DNA from: Zavarzinia sp.
Lineage (GTDB): Bacteria > Pseudomonadota > Alphaproteobacteria > Zavarziniales > Zavarziniaceae
DNA: 52,426 bases
Direction of reading: 5' to 3'
NCBI GenBank assembly: GCA_025869435.1
Contig: JAOZVS010000121.1
Coordinates: forward strand, 1-52,426
The notes under the pieces were generated by a model. That model had not been told where the DNA came from. It worked only from the letters and a program-made list of their open reading frames with translations, and searched no databases. How positions within the stretch are numbered: the stretch's first letter is position 1; each line of letters begins with the position of its first letter. Positions 36,422 through 46,233 of the stretch are shown piece after piece. The position numbers and the translations under genes were made by a program.

Positions 36422-37045
36422 ATGTGGCGTCCCTCCCTTCTCGCCCTCGCGATCCTGACGGCCACCGGCGGCCTCGCGCTCGCCGATCAGGATACGGAAA
36501 CGCGGCTGCGCGATGCGCTGCGGAGCGCGACCAGCCAGCTCCGCGCGCTCGAGGATGAACGCACGGCGTTGCAGGCGCGGATCGCCGTCGCCGAGAAGGA
36601 GCGGGATGCCCTGAAGGCGCAGGTGGCGGCCACCCGCGATCAGCTGGCCAGCGCCCGCAAGGACACCGCCGCGGAAGCGGGCAAGGTGGCGGAGCTTGAA
36701 ACAAGGGCCAGCGAACAGGCCACGGCGCTCGACAGGGTGCAGGGCGTGCTCGGCCAGTGCCGCAGCGCCACGGACAAGGCGGTCACGATCGGCAAGTCGC
36801 TGGAAGAGGAGGGCCGCCGCCTGTCGGCCGAGCTGGACGGCCAGCGGGGCCGAGCCGAATCCTGCGAGGCGAAGAATATCGAATTATACCGCGTCGGCAG
36901 CGAGATCCTCGATGCCTATGCCGGTGTCGGCCTTGGCGATGTGGTCGCGACGCGGGAGCCGTTCCTCGGGCTGAAGCGGGTGGAACTGGAAAACCTGGTG
37001 CAGGATTACCGGGACAAGCTGGCCGATGGCAAGGTGAAGCCGTGA
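36422..37045 (+). CDS. Periplasmic coiled-coil protein of unknown function
   Basis: 207 residues. A signal peptide (SLLALAILTATGGLALA) is followed by a long heptad-rich coiled coil (about 24-145) rich in A, E, R, K and Q, with two Cys (about 116 and 152), and a short C-terminal globular region (VGSEILDAYAGVGLGDVV, GLKRVELENLVQDYRDKL). No enzymatic motif. The C-terminal piece recalls a small family of TonB/TPS-linked proteins in Pseudomonas, by position only. It starts two bases after the porin stop and overlaps the PPIase start. Confidence 0.7.
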   Translation: MWRPSLLALAILTATGGLALADQDTETRLRDALRSATSQLRALEDERTALQARIAVAEKERDALKAQVAATRDQLASARKDTAAEAGKVAELETRASEQATALDRVQGVLGQCRSATDKAVTIGKSLEEEGRRLSAELDGQRGRAESCEAKNIELYRVGSEILDAYAGVGLGDVVATREPFLGLKRVELENLVQDYRDKLADGKVKP

Positions 37046-37941
37046 GTGGTCTGCGCCGCGTTCTCCTCGCCTTCTCGCTCGGCCTCGCGGTCGCGGGACC
37101 CGCGACGGCCGATGAAGTGATCGCCCGGGTCGGCACCGTCGACGTCACGGCGACGGAAGTCCGCGCCCTGCTCGATGGCCTGAGCGCGCAGCAGCGCGAG
37201 GCCCTGTCGAAGGACCCGGCCGCGCTCGGCCGCATGTTGCGGCAATTGCTCGCCGGGCGCCTGCTCCTCGCCGAGGCCGAGGCGCGGAAATGGGACCAGC
37301 GGCCCGAGGTCGCCGCCGCGATCGAGCGCGCCCGCCAGTCGGTGATCGCCGAAAGTTACCTGAAGACCAAGGCGGTGGCGCCGGCCGGTTATCCGTCCGA
37401 TGCCGATATCGCCTCGGCCTATGACGCCAATCGCACCAGTTTCCTGGTGCCGCGCCAATATCGCCTCGCCCAGATTTTCGTTGCGCTGCCGGCGGGGGCC
37501 GACAAGGCGGCGGAGGCCGCGGCGCAGAAGAAACTGGCGGCGGTACAGGCCGCGCTGAAACCGAAGAACGCCGATTTCCTTGGCCTAGCCCGGCAATTCT
37601 CGGACGAGGAGGGGGCGGGCGCCGATCCCGCCTTCGCCAGCGAGGCGACGATCCGGCCCGAAATCCGCGAGCGTGTCGCCGGCCTCGCCGAAGGCGGCGT
37701 GACCGAGGCCATCCGTCTCGACGATGGCTGGCACCTGGTGAAACTGGTCGAGACCAGGGCGGCCTATACCCGGCCGCTGGACGAGGTGCGCCCCCAGCTG
37801 GTCGAGGCCCTGCGACGCGAGAAGGCGCAGGCGGAAGCGCAAGCCTATATGGCCGGCCTGTTGCAGGCCAATCCGGCCGCGATCAACGAAATCGCCCTCT
37901 CCCGCCTGCTGGCGGACGGAGGGCAGCAGAAGACTCCCTAG
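37042..37941 (+). CDS. Periplasmic parvulin-type peptidyl-prolyl isomerase
   Basis: 299 residues. A signal peptide (LRRVLLAFSLGLAVAGPATA) is followed by a SurA/PpiD-like N-terminal helical domain (about 25-125) and one rotamase domain (about 130-240, RQYRLAQIFVALPAG, FLGLARQFSDEEG, LDDGWHLVKLVETR). It probably chaperones TpsA, TpsB or the porin in the periplasm. The GTG at 37042 overlaps the previous TGA by GTGA; the longer open frame upstream lies over the coiled-coil gene and is rejected. Last gene of the tpsB operon. A PpiC-type gene closes the P. aeruginosa pdtB cluster too (from memory). Confidence 0.88.
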   Translation: MSGLRRVLLAFSLGLAVAGPATADEVIARVGTVDVTATEVRALLDGLSAQQREALSKDPAALGRMLRQLLAGRLLLAEAEARKWDQRPEVAAAIERARQSVIAESYLKTKAVAPAGYPSDADIASAYDANRTSFLVPRQYRLAQIFVALPAGADKAAEAAAQKKLAAVQAALKPKNADFLGLARQFSDEEGAGADPAFASEATIRPEIRERVAGLAEGGVTEAIRLDDGWHLVKLVETRAAYTRPLDEVRPQLVEALRREKAQAEAQAYMAGLLQANPAAINEIALSRLLADGGQQKTP

Positions 37942-37946
37942 GAAGG

Positions 37947-38043
37947 CGTCATCCCGGCGAAGGCCGGGATCTTGCGACGTTGACGCGCGGGAACACTGGA
38001 TCGAAAGATCCCGGATCTTCGCTGCGCTTCGTCCGGGATGACG
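37947..38043. repeat. Intergenic palindromic repeat (CGTCATCCCGG type)
   Basis: The element begins CGTCATCCCGGCGAAGG and ends CGTCCGGGATGACG, so its two ends are inverted copies. Inner pieces GGCCGGGATC and GATCCCGG also pair. It fills the space between two convergent genes (PPIase and mvaB). Elements of this sort recur between genes in alphaproteobacteria and can end transcription from both sides. Only one copy lies in this window. Confidence 0.75.
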
Positions 38044-38076
38044 AGGCGTGGGCCAATTCGAACGGGTTCTTGCCGC

Positions 38077-38982
38077 TCAGCTCCGGCCGGCCAGCAGCGC
38101 CCGCGCGACTTTCGAGCCGCTGGGCCGGCCGAGGTGCCCGGCGATGAAATCGCCGGCCGCCACCAGCCTGTCGAGGTCGACGCCGCAGTCGAGCCCGAGG
38201 CCGTTCAGCAGATAGACGACATCCTCGGTCGCGACATTGCCGCTCGCGCCTTTGGCATAGGGGCAACCGCCGAGACCGCCGACCGAGGCATCGAATGTCG
38301 CCATGCCCAGTTGCAGCGAGGCGTGGATATTGGCGATCGCCATGCCGTAGGTGTCGTGGTAGTGGCCGGCCAGGCGGGACATCGGCACGAATTTGCCGAC
38401 CGCCTCGATCATCCGGGCGATGCTGGCCGGCGTGCCGACGCCGATCGTATCGCCGAGCGAGATTTCCCGGCAGCCCATGACCATCAGTTCCGCCGCGACC
38501 TGCGCCACCTGTTCCGGCGCGATCGCCCCCTCGTAGGGGCAGCCGACGACGCAGGAGACATAGCCGCGCACCGAAACCCCGGCCGTCGCCGCCGCATCCA
38601 TCACAGGGCGGAAACGCTCCAGGCTTTCGGCGATGGAACAGTTGATGTTGCGTTGAGAGAAACTCTCGGACGCCGCGGCGAAGACGGCGACTTCGGTCGC
38701 GCCCGCTGCGACGGCGGCCTCGAAGCCCTTCAGGTTGGGCGTCAGCACCGGATAGGTAACGCCCGGCCGGCGCGTGATGCCGGCCAGCACCGCCGCGTTG
38801 TCGGCCATCTGCGGCACCCATTTCGGCGAGACGAAGGCCGTCGCCTCGATCATGGTCAGGCCCGCCTCGGCCAGCTTCTCGATGAGGCCGATCTTCACCG
38901 CGGTCGGCACCACGCCGGGCTCGTTCTGGAGACCGTCGCGGGGGCCGACTTCGACCAGGGTAACCTTTTCCGGCAGTTTCAT
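38077..38982 (-). CDS. mvaB: Hydroxymethylglutaryl-CoA lyase
   Basis: 301 residues, the usual length. Text: [15 protein letters not shown] (metal-binding Asp, catalytic Arg), [45 protein letters not shown] (metal-binding His pair) and the signature [14 protein letters not shown] with the active-site Cys. It cleaves HMG-CoA to acetoacetate and acetyl-CoA, the last step of leucine degradation. It lies 7 bp after the carboxylase alpha-subunit gene and completes a three-gene operon. Confidence 0.95.
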   Translation of the reverse strand: MKLPEKVTLVEVGPRDGLQNEPGVVPTAVKIGLIEKLAEAGLTMIEATAFVSPKWVPQMADNAAVLAGITRRPGVTYPVLTPNLKGFEAAVAAGATEVAVFAAASESFSQRNINCSIAESLERFRPVMDAAATAGVSVRGYVSCVVGCPYEGAIAPEQVAQVAAELMVMGCREISLGDTIGVGTPASIARMIEAVGKFVPMSRLAGHYHDTYGMAIANIHASLQLGMATFDASVGGLGGCPYAKGASGNVATEDVVYLLNGLGLDCGVDLDRLVAAGDFIAGHLGRPSGSKVARALLAGRS

Positions 38983-38989
38983 TCCGTCC

Positions 38990-40963
38990 TCAGCCTTCCG
39001 CCTCGAAATGGACGAGGGCCGCGCCCTCCGTCACCTGATCGCCGACGGCGAAACAATAATCCCGCAGCGTGCCGGTGGCCGGCGCATTGATCGTATGTTC
39101 CATCTTCATCGCTTCCAGCACCAGCAGGGGCGTGCCTTTTTCCAGCTTCGTCCCCACTTCGGCCAGCAGGGCGACGATCTTGCCCGGCATGGGCGCGCTG
39201 AGGCCGCCGGCCTCGCCCTCGTCCTCGAATTCCTGATGCAGCGGATCGTGATGCGCCAGGATGTGATGGGCACCGTCCAGGAAGACATGGCGTGCCTCGC
39301 CAAGGGCCGCGACGCTGGCCCGCAGGCGCCGGCCGCCGAGGTCCAGCGTCATCGCGCCCCGGGCATCGCGGCTGGCGCTGGCGCGGCAGCCGTGACCGTC
39401 GACGGAGAGGTGCCAGCCCTTGCCCTCGGCGATGATCTCGACCCGGTGCAGGGTCTCGCCATCGAGGTAGTTCAGCCGGCGCGCGACGGGCAGGGTGGCG
39501 CGCCAGTTGTCGGCCTGCGCCCAGGGGTCGGGGCCGGCGGCGGCCGCCTCCCGGCACAGGTCGGCGAGGGCGGCGGCCAGCACGGCGTCGCGGGGTGCGG
39601 GCGCCGGCGGCGGGAACAGGACGGCGGCTTCCCGCTCGATCAGGCCGGTGTCGAGATCGGCCCGATCGAAGGACGGGCAGGCGATCAGCCGGCCGAGGAA
39701 GGCGACATTGGTGGTGACACCCGCGATCCGCACGGCCTTCAGGGCCGCTGCCATGCGGGCCAGGGCGGCGGGCCGGTCGCGGTCCCAGACGATCAGCTTC
39801 GCCACCATCGGATCGTAATGGGGCGTGATCTCGTCGCCTTCCTCCACCCCGCTGTCCAACCGGACATGGGCGCTTTCCGCCGGGGCGTCGAAATGGGCGA
39901 GGCGGCCGATGGAGGGCAGGAAGCCCCGCGTCGCATCCTCGGCGTAGATGCGGGCCTCGATGGCGTGGCCGTCGATCGCCAGCTGGTCCTGCGACAGGGG
40001 CAGGGGCTCGCCGGCGGCGACGCGGATCTGCCATTCGACGAGGTCCTGGCCGGTGATCATCTCGGTTACCGGATGTTCGACCTGCAGGCGGGTGTTCATC
40101 TCCATGAAGAAGAAACGCCCGTCGTTGCCGACGATGAATTCGACCGTGCCGGCGCCGACATAGCCGACGGCGCGGGCGGCGGCGACGGCGGCCTCGCCCA
40201 TGGCCTGGCGACGGGCCGGATCCATGCCGGGGGCCGGCGCTTCCTCCAGCACCTTCTGGTGCCGGCGCTGCACGGAACAGTCGCGCTCGAACAGATGGAC
40301 GCAGTTGCCGTGGGCATCGCCGAAGACCTGGATCTCGATATGGCGCGGCCGGGTCACATAGCGTTCCACCAGGACGAGGTCGGAGCCGAAGGAAGCGGCC
40401 GCCTCCCGCCGGCAGGAAGCGAGGGCGCTGGCGAAATCCTCCGCCCGCTCGACGAGGCGCATGCCCTTGCCGCCGCCGCCCGCCGCCGCCTTGATCAGCA
40501 CGGGATAGCCGATGCGCGCGGCCTCCCCGGCCAGGAAATCCGCGTCCTGTTCGGCGCCGTGGTAGCCGGGGGTGAGGGGAACGCCCGCGGTTTCCATCAG
40601 GGATTTGGCGGCGGATTTGCTGCCCATGGCGCGGATGGCCGACGGCGGCGGGCCGATGAAGGTGATGCCGGCGGCGGCGCAGGTCTCCGCGAAATCGGCG
40701 TTTTCCGACAGGAAGCCGTAACCGGGATGGATCGCCTGCGCCCCGGTCGCCTTGGCGGCGGCGAGGATATTGTCGGCGACGAGATAGGACTCGCGGGCCG
40801 CGGCCGGGCCGATCAGCGCCGCCTCGTCGGCGAGGCGGACATGGCGGGCGCCGGCGTCGGCTTGCGAATAGACGGCGACGGTGCGGAGGCCCATGCGGCG
40901 GGCGGTGCGGATGACGCGGCAGGCGATTTCGCCTCGATTGGCGATCAGGATGGTATCGAACAT
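38990..40963 (-). CDS. mccA: Methylcrotonyl-CoA carboxylase biotin-containing alpha subunit
   Basis: 657 residues. A biotin carboxylase part (1-445: [37 protein letters not shown]-grasp loop, [17 protein letters not shown]) is followed by a linker domain and a C-terminal biotinyl domain with LEAMKMEH (biotinylated Lys about 620). Size and neighbours (carboxyltransferase and HMG-CoA lyase) favour the methylcrotonyl enzyme over propionyl-CoA carboxylase. Cytoplasmic. It follows mccB by 16 bp. Confidence 0.92.
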   Translation of the reverse strand: MFDTILIANRGEIACRVIRTARRMGLRTVAVYSQADAGARHVRLADEAALIGPAAARESYLVADNILAAAKATGAQAIHPGYGFLSENADFAETCAAAGITFIGPPPSAIRAMGSKSAAKSLMETAGVPLTPGYHGAEQDADFLAGEAARIGYPVLIKAAAGGGGKGMRLVERAEDFASALASCRREAAASFGSDLVLVERYVTRPRHIEIQVFGDAHGNCVHLFERDCSVQRRHQKVLEEAPAPGMDPARRQAMGEAAVAAARAVGYVGAGTVEFIVGNDGRFFFMEMNTRLQVEHPVTEMITGQDLVEWQIRVAAGEPLPLSQDQLAIDGHAIEARIYAEDATRGFLPSIGRLAHFDAPAESAHVRLDSGVEEGDEITPHYDPMVAKLIVWDRDRPAALARMAAALKAVRIAGVTTNVAFLGRLIACPSFDRADLDTGLIEREAAVLFPPPAPAPRDAVLAAALADLCREAAAAGPDPWAQADNWRATLPVARRLNYLDGETLHRVEIIAEGKGWHLSVDGHGCRASASRDARGAMTLDLGGRRLRASVAALGEARHVFLDGAHHILAHHDPLHQEFEDEGEAGGLSAPMPGKIVALLAEVGTKLEKGTPLLVLEAMKMEHTINAPATGTLRDYCFAVGDQVTEGAALVHFEAEG

Positions 40964-40979
40964 CTGGAACTCCTCCCGA

Positions 40980-42587
40980 TCACATGCGGAAGACGCCGAA
41001 GCGCGTCGGAAGGATCGGCGCGTTCAGCGCCGCCGACAGCGACAGGCCCAGCATCCGCCTCGTCTGGGCGGGATCGAAGATGCCGTCGTCCCACAGGCGG
41101 GCGCTGGCGTAATAGGGGTGGCCCTGTTCCTCGTATTGGGCGCGGATCGGGGCCTTGAAGGTTTCCTCGTCCTCGGCGCTCCAGGTGCCGCCCTTGCCCT
41201 CGATGCCATCGCGGCGGACGGTCGCCAGCACGCTGGCCGCCTGCTCGCCGCCCATCACCGAAATCCGCGCGTTGGGCCACATGTAGAGGAAGCGGGGCGA
41301 ATAGGCCCGGCCGCACATGCCGTAATTGCCGGCGCCGTAAGAGCCGCCGACGACGAGGGTGAGCTTGGGCACGGCGGCGGTGGCGACGGCGGTCACCATC
41401 TTGGCGCCATGCTTGGCGATACCCTCGTTCTCGTATTTCCGGCCGACCATGAAGCCCGAGATATTCTGCAGGAACAGCAACGGAATGCCGCGCTGGGCGC
41501 AAAGCTCGATGAAATGGGCGCCCTTCTGCGCGGATTCGCCGAACAATATGCCGTTGTTGGCGATGATGCCGACGGGAATGCCCCAGAGATGGGCGAAGCC
41601 GGTCACGAGGGTGGTGCCGAAACGCGCCTTGAATTCATCGAGGCGGGAGCCGTCGACGATGCGAGCGATGATCTCGCGGATATCGTAGGGCCTCCGCGTG
41701 TCGCGCGGCACGATGCCGTAGATCTCTTCCGCCGGGTACAGGGGCTCTTCCGGGGTTTCCAGCTTCACCGTGGCGGGCCGGGTCCGGTTCAGGTTGGCGA
41801 CGATGCGCCGGGCGATGGCGAGGGCATGGGTGTCATTTTCCGCCAGATGATCGGCGACGCCCGAGATGCGGGCATGGACATCGCCGCCGCCCAGGTCCTC
41901 GGCCGTCACCACCTCGCCGGTCGCGGCCTTCACGAGGGGCGGGCCGCCCAGGAAGATGGTGCCCTGGTTGCGCACGATCACGCTTTCGTCCGCCATGGCG
42001 GGGACATAGGCGCCGCCCGCGGTGCAGGAGCCCATGACCACGGCGATCTGGGGGATGCCCATCGCCGACATCCGCGCCTGATTGTAGAAGATGCGGCCGA
42101 AGTGGTTCTTGTCGGGGAAGACCTCGTCCTGGTTCGGCAGGTTGGCACCGCCGGAATCGACCAGATAGACGCAGGGCAGGTGGTTTTCCTCGGCGATTTC
42201 CTGCGCCCGCAGGTGCTTCTTCACCGAGATCGGATAATAGGTCCCGCCCTTGATCGTCGCGTCGTTGCAGACGATGACGCATTCCGTGCCCGAAACCCGG
42301 CCGATGCCGGTGATGATTCCGGCCCCCGGACTGTCGCCGCCATAGAGCCCGTGGGCCGCCATCTGCGAGAATTCGAGGAAGGGCGCGCCCGGGTCGAGCA
42401 GGGCGGCCACCCGGTCGCGGGGCAGCAGCTTGCCGCGCGCCACATGTTTCTGGCGCGCCGCCGGGCCGCCCCCTTCCGCCGCGAGGGCGATCTTCTCGCG
42501 CAGGTCGGCGACGAGGCCGCGCATATGCTCGGCGTTGGCGCGGAAATCGTCGGCGCGGGGCGACAGCGCGGATTTGATGACGGACAT
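40980..42587 (-). CDS. mccB: Methylcrotonyl-CoA carboxylase carboxyltransferase (beta) subunit
   Basis: 535 residues. Carboxyltransferase signatures: [58 protein letters not shown] (typical of MCC rather than PCC), [16 protein letters not shown] and [20 protein letters not shown]. It transfers carboxyl from biotin to 3-methylcrotonyl-CoA. ATG 42587 was chosen because GAGGAAA lies just upstream. The first gene of the operon; isovaleryl-CoA dehydrogenase and methylglutaconyl-CoA hydratase are not in the window. Confidence 0.93.
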   Translation of the reverse strand: MSVIKSALSPRADDFRANAEHMRGLVADLREKIALAAEGGGPAARQKHVARGKLLPRDRVAALLDPGAPFLEFSQMAAHGLYGGDSPGAGIITGIGRVSGTECVIVCNDATIKGGTYYPISVKKHLRAQEIAEENHLPCVYLVDSGGANLPNQDEVFPDKNHFGRIFYNQARMSAMGIPQIAVVMGSCTAGGAYVPAMADESVIVRNQGTIFLGGPPLVKAATGEVVTAEDLGGGDVHARISGVADHLAENDTHALAIARRIVANLNRTRPATVKLETPEEPLYPAEEIYGIVPRDTRRPYDIREIIARIVDGSRLDEFKARFGTTLVTGFAHLWGIPVGIIANNGILFGESAQKGAHFIELCAQRGIPLLFLQNISGFMVGRKYENEGIAKHGAKMVTAVATAAVPKLTLVVGGSYGAGNYGMCGRAYSPRFLYMWPNARISVMGGEQAASVLATVRRDGIEGKGGTWSAEDEETFKAPIRAQYEEQGHPYYASARLWDDGIFDPAQTRRMLGLSLSAALNAPILPTRFGVFRM

Positions 42588-42706
42588 GAGTTTCCTCAGT
42601 TTGGGAGGCTTCCTCGGCGGCGGGCTTCGATGTTTTTGTGGCGCCGTTGGCCGCTGGCAGATTATAGGCTTTGCCGTGTCCTGTCCTGCCACGCAGGGGT
42701 CAAATC

Positions 42707-43735
42707 GTGCCAACGCCTGATAGCGCCCCGCGCGCGACGCCCGCCGCCTTCATCCGCGCCATCCTCGGCGCCTATGAGAGGCAAGGCCGCGATCCCGCGC
42801 TCGCCCTCGCCCGGGCGCAGATCGATCCCGCCAGCCTTGCCTTGCCGGGCGCCGGGGTGACGGCGGCGCAGCTGGAGCTGATGGCCGGCCGCGCCATGCG
42901 CGAGCTGGACGACGAGGCGCTGGGCTGGTTTTCCCGGCGCCTGCCCTGGGGCTCCTACGGCTTGCTGGCGCGGGGCTCGCTGACCGCGCCCGATCTTCAC
43001 ACCGCCATGCGCCGCTGGTTCCGCCACCACGGGCTGCTGACCGACGACGTGGCGTTGTCCATCGAGGTCGAGGGGGAGGTCGCCCGCGTCCGACTGCGCG
43101 AGAGCGGGCGGATCAACGGCGACGAGGATATGCGCGAATTCTGCCCTGTCACCTTGCTGCGCAATGCCATCGGCTATTCCTGCTGGCTGGCGGATTCCCG
43201 CATCGCCCTGACCGAGGCGTGGTTTCCCTTCCCCGAACCCGATCATGCCGGTGCCTATGGTCTGCTGTTCGGCTGTCCGGTGCGTTTTGGCGCGGGGGAT
43301 GCCGGCGTCGCCTTCGATGCCCGTTACCTCGCCCTGCCGGTGCGGCGCGACGAGGCGGCGATGCGCGAGATGCTGCGCAATGCCCTGCCGCTGATCGTGC
43401 TGCGCTACCGGCGCGACCGGCTGCTGCTGCGCCGGGCCCAGGCCCTGCTGGCGACGAAGCCCGACCTGCTCGCCAATGCCGAGGCGCTGGCGGGCGCGCT
43501 CAACCTGTCGGTCCGCAGCCTGCACCGCCAGTTGGCGCGGGAAGGCACCACCCTTCAGGCCCTGAAGGACGAGGCGCGCAAGGCCGAGGCGATCCGCCTC
43601 CTCGACCGCAGCCATCGGCCGGTGAAACAGATCGCCGCCCTGACCGGCTTCGCCAATGAAAAGAGCTTCGCCCGCGCTTTCCGGGGCTGGACCGGCGTGA
43701 CGCCCGCCGCCTGGCGGGCGGGAAATCGTTCGTGA
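42707..43735 (+). CDS. AraC-type regulator (Arabinose_bd domain) divergent from the mcc operon
   Basis: 342 residues. The N-terminal part (about 10-210) fits the large 'arabinose-binding' sensor found in OruR/ArgR-like AraC regulators ([39 protein letters not shown]). The C-terminal AraC HTH is at about 245-338 ([40 protein letters not shown]). The GTG at 42707 has AGGGG upstream; an in-frame TTG at 42671 would add 12 residues. Divergence from mccB by 119 bp suggests it controls leucine/isovalerate catabolism. The more common regulator for such operons is the MerR-type LiuR. Confidence 0.82.
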   Translation: MPTPDSAPRATPAAFIRAILGAYERQGRDPALALARAQIDPASLALPGAGVTAAQLELMAGRAMRELDDEALGWFSRRLPWGSYGLLARGSLTAPDLHTAMRRWFRHHGLLTDDVALSIEVEGEVARVRLRESGRINGDEDMREFCPVTLLRNAIGYSCWLADSRIALTEAWFPFPEPDHAGAYGLLFGCPVRFGAGDAGVAFDARYLALPVRRDEAAMREMLRNALPLIVLRYRRDRLLLRRAQALLATKPDLLANAEALAGALNLSVRSLHRQLAREGTTLQALKDEARKAEAIRLLDRSHRPVKQIAALTGFANEKSFARAFRGWTGVTPAAWRAGNRS

Positions 43736-43767
43736 AAATTGAACAAATATTGAATTATTAGTCATTG

Positions 43768-43788
43768 GACCGAATGGTTGACCGAATG
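43768..43788 (+). repeat. Tandem 9-bp direct repeat upstream of the YeiH gene
   Basis: GACCGAATG - GTT - GACCGAATG, a perfect direct repeat with a 12-bp period, 37-57 bp upstream of the YeiH-type ATG, in an AT-richer 89-bp intergenic stretch. The geometry suits a regulator operator on one DNA face. The regulator is unknown; the LysR gene behind the transporter or the preceding AraC gene are candidates. Confidence 0.5.
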
Positions 43789-43793
43789 CCACT

Positions 43794-43822
43794 CTGAACT
43801 CCCGTCGGATCGTGGAGTTCAG
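43794..43822 (+). promoter_or_regulatory. Leader hairpin covering the ribosome-binding site
   Basis: A perfect 9-bp inverted repeat, CTGAACTCC (43794-43802) and GGAGTTCAG (43814-43822), with an 11-base loop. The GGAG of the right arm is the likely ribosome-binding site, eight bases before the ATG at 43825. If the stem forms in mRNA it would hide the site. It could also be a DNA operator. Confidence 0.5.
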
Positions 43823-43824
43823 CC

Positions 43825-44817
43825 ATGCGCATCATTTCCCTGCCGGCCAGCCTGTTGCCCGGGCTCGGACTGGCCGCCGCCGTCGCGGCCGGGGGCTTCC
43901 TGCTTCATCGTCTGCCGGGGCTTGGACTGTTCAGCCCGATGATCCTGGCGATCCTGCTCGGCATCCTGTGGCGCAATATGTTTGGCGTGCCGGCGCGGGC
44001 GGCGGCGGGCTTCCAGTTTTCCCTGCGCCGCCTGCTGCGTCTCGCGATCATTCTGCTCGGCCTGCAACTGACGGCGGGGCAGGTCGCCTCGGTCGGCATC
44101 GGCGGCATGGCGGTGATCGCGCTCAGCCTGGGGGGAACCTTCCTGTTCACCGTCGTGCTGGGCCGGGCGTTGGGGGTGGAGCGGGGGCTGGCGGCGCTGA
44201 TCGCGGCCGGCACCTCGATCTGCGGCGCCTCCGCCGTCGTCGCCGCCAACACGGCGATAAGGGCGAGGGACGAGGATGTCGCCTATGCCATCGCCTGCGT
44301 CACCGTCTTCGGCTCGATCGCCATGGTGCTCTACCCGCTGGCGGCGCCGCTGCTGGGGTTGGGGGCGGAAGGTTTCGGCCTCTGGGCCGGGGCTTCGATC
44401 CATGAAATCGCGCAGGTCGTCGCCGCTTCCTATCAGGAAGGCCAGGCGGCGGGGGATTTCGGCACGATCGCCAAGCTGGCCCGGGTCATGCTGCTGGCGC
44501 CCGTGGTCATCGGCCTCGGCTTCGCCGCCCGGGCCGGGCTGGAGGGCCAGACCGCCGCCCGCGCGCCCATGCCCTGGTTCGTGCTGGGGTTCATCGCCCT
44601 CGTCGCGGTGAACAGCCTGGTCGATGTGCCGCCGGTGGTGACCGCCGGGGCGGCCATGGCGACCCTGGTGCTGCTGACCACGGCGCTGGCGGCCATGGGG
44701 CTGGAGACGGATATCCGCCGCCTGCGGGCGCGGGGGCTGCGGCCGCTGATCCTCGGCGCGGCGGCCTTTCTTTTCATCGCCGGTTTCAGTCTGATGCTGG
44801 TCGAGACCATAGGCTGA
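43825..44817 (+). CDS. YeiH-type putative sulfate exporter family membrane protein
   Basis: 330 residues, about ten membrane spans. Family landmarks: [71 protein letters not shown] and [18 protein letters not shown] (signature of the UPF0324/PSE family). Proposed to export sulfate or sulfonate-derived sulfite; the real substrate is uncertain. The LysR gene follows by 11 bp, the common yeiH-yeiE arrangement. Confidence 0.88.
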   Translation: MRIISLPASLLPGLGLAAAVAAGGFLLHRLPGLGLFSPMILAILLGILWRNMFGVPARAAAGFQFSLRRLLRLAIILLGLQLTAGQVASVGIGGMAVIALSLGGTFLFTVVLGRALGVERGLAALIAAGTSICGASAVVAANTAIRARDEDVAYAIACVTVFGSIAMVLYPLAAPLLGLGAEGFGLWAGASIHEIAQVVAASYQEGQAAGDFGTIAKLARVMLLAPVVIGLGFAARAGLEGQTAARAPMPWFVLGFIALVAVNSLVDVPPVVTAGAAMATLVLLTTALAAMGLETDIRRLRARGLRPLILGAAAFLFIAGFSLMLVETIG

Positions 44818-44828
44818 AATCGGACCCC

Positions 44829-45701
44829 ATGACCCTTGAACAATTGCGCATCTTCATCGCCGTCGCCGAACGGGAGCATGTGACCCGGGCCGCCGCCGCC
44901 CTCGGCCTTACCCCCTCGGCGGTCAGCGCCGCGATCGCCGCGCTGGAGACGCGCCATGGTGTCGTCCTGTTCGACCGCATCGGCCGGGGCATCGCCCTGA
45001 CCGGCGCCGGGCGGGAATTCCTGACCGAGGCTCGCGCCGTCCTCGCCCGGGCCGAGGCGGCGGAAGCGGTGCTGACCGATCTGGCCGGGCTCCGCCGGGG
45101 CCGGCTCTGCCTCGCCGCCAGCCAGACCATCGGCAACTACTGGCTGCCGCCCCTGATGCATCGCTATCGCCTGGCCCATCCCGGCATCGAGCTTCGGCTG
45201 TTCATCGGCAATTCGCGCCAGGTCGCGGCGCAGGTGGCCGAGGGGGTGGTCGATCTCGGCTTCGTCGAGGCCGAAGTGACGGCGGACGAACTGGCGATCG
45301 AGACGGTGGCGACCGATGCCATGCTGCTGGTGGCCAGCCCCGCGCTGGCCGGCGCAGTGACTGATCTCGCGGCGCTGCCCTGGGTGTGCCGCGAGCCGGG
45401 CTCGGGCACGCGGGCGGCGATGGAGGCCCTCTTGATGGCGAGGGGGATCGGGGTCGGCGATCTGTCCCGTCTCGAGCTGCCCTCGAACGAAGCGGTGCGC
45501 GGAGCGGTCGAGGCGGGGGCGGGGCTGGCGGTATTGTCCCGCCTCGTCGTCGCCTCGGCGCTGGAGGCGGGCCGGCTGATGGTGATCGACGCCGCCCTGC
45601 CGCCGCGCGCCTTCCACGCCCTGCGTCACCGGGGGCGCCACCAGGGCCTGGCCGAGGCGGCCTTTCGCCGGCTTATCGCCGAGGCAGGATCAGCTGCATG
45701 A
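44829..45701 (+). CDS. LysR-type regulator (YeiE-like)
   Basis: 290 residues. HTH at the N-terminus (LEQLRIFIAVAEREHVTRAA, LTPSAVSAAIAALETRHGVV) and a LysR substrate-binding domain of the CysL/YeiE type (RRGRLCLAASQTIGNYWLPP, FIGNSRQVAAQVAEGVVDLG, SGTRAAMEALL). It probably controls the transporter just upstream. The 3' end overlaps the convergent GNAT gene by 29 bp. Confidence 0.9.
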   Translation: MTLEQLRIFIAVAEREHVTRAAAALGLTPSAVSAAIAALETRHGVVLFDRIGRGIALTGAGREFLTEARAVLARAEAAEAVLTDLAGLRRGRLCLAASQTIGNYWLPPLMHRYRLAHPGIELRLFIGNSRQVAAQVAEGVVDLGFVEAEVTADELAIETVATDAMLLVASPALAGAVTDLAALPWVCREPGSGTRAAMEALLMARGIGVGDLSRLELPSNEAVRGAVEAGAGLAVLSRLVVASALEAGRLMVIDAALPPRAFHALRHRGRHQGLAEAAFRRLIAEAGSAA

Positions 45702-46170
45702 ACTGAAGGTCGAGCCAGCGGCCGAATTTGCTCCCCACTTCCGGCATCAGCCCGGTGCGGATGAAGCCCAATTGTTCGTGCAGCCGGATCGACGGCTGAT
45801 TGCCCGCCTCGATCCCGGCGACGAGGACATGCTTGCCGAGGGCGGCCGCCCGGGGGATCAGGGCGGTGAGCAGTGCCCGGCCGACGCCCCGGCCCCGCGT
45901 GTTCGCCCGGACATAGACCGAATGTTCGACCGTGTGGCGATAGCCGTCGAACGCCCGCCAGTCGCCGAAGGAGGCATAGCCGAGGACGGCGCCGTCATCG
46001 ATGGCGACCAGCACCGGATAGCCCTGGGCCAGCCGGGCGCGCAGCCAGGCCCGGCGGTTGTCGAGATCGACCAGCGTCTCGTTCCAGATCGCCGTCGTGT
46101 TCTCGACCGCGTCGTTATAGATGGCGAGGATGCCGGGCAGATCGCCCTCGGCCGCGTCGCGGATTTCCAT
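45673..46170 (-). CDS. GNAT N-acetyltransferase (phosphinothricin acetyltransferase-like)
   Basis: 165 residues, typical length. Begins MEIRDAAEGDLPGILAIYND with ENTTAIWNETLVDLDNRRAW. The acetyl-CoA loop is RANTRGRGVGRALLTALI (R-x-x-G-x-G/A). C-terminal NQPSIRLHEQLGF and GRWLDLQFMQ place it in the PAT/YncA family, which acetylates phosphinothricin or methionine derivatives; the actual substrate is unproven. Confidence 0.88.
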   Translation of the reverse strand: MEIRDAAEGDLPGILAIYNDAVENTTAIWNETLVDLDNRRAWLRARLAQGYPVLVAIDDGAVLGYASFGDWRAFDGYRHTVEHSVYVRANTRGRGVGRALLTALIPRAAALGKHVLVAGIEAGNQPSIRLHEQLGFIRTGLMPEVGSKFGRWLDLQFMQLILPRR

Positions 46171-46233
46171 CGCTGCTCACCCCTGTTGGACAGACCGCAA
46201 GTCTTGCGCCCGTGGGCGTGCCTTCGTCCAGCG

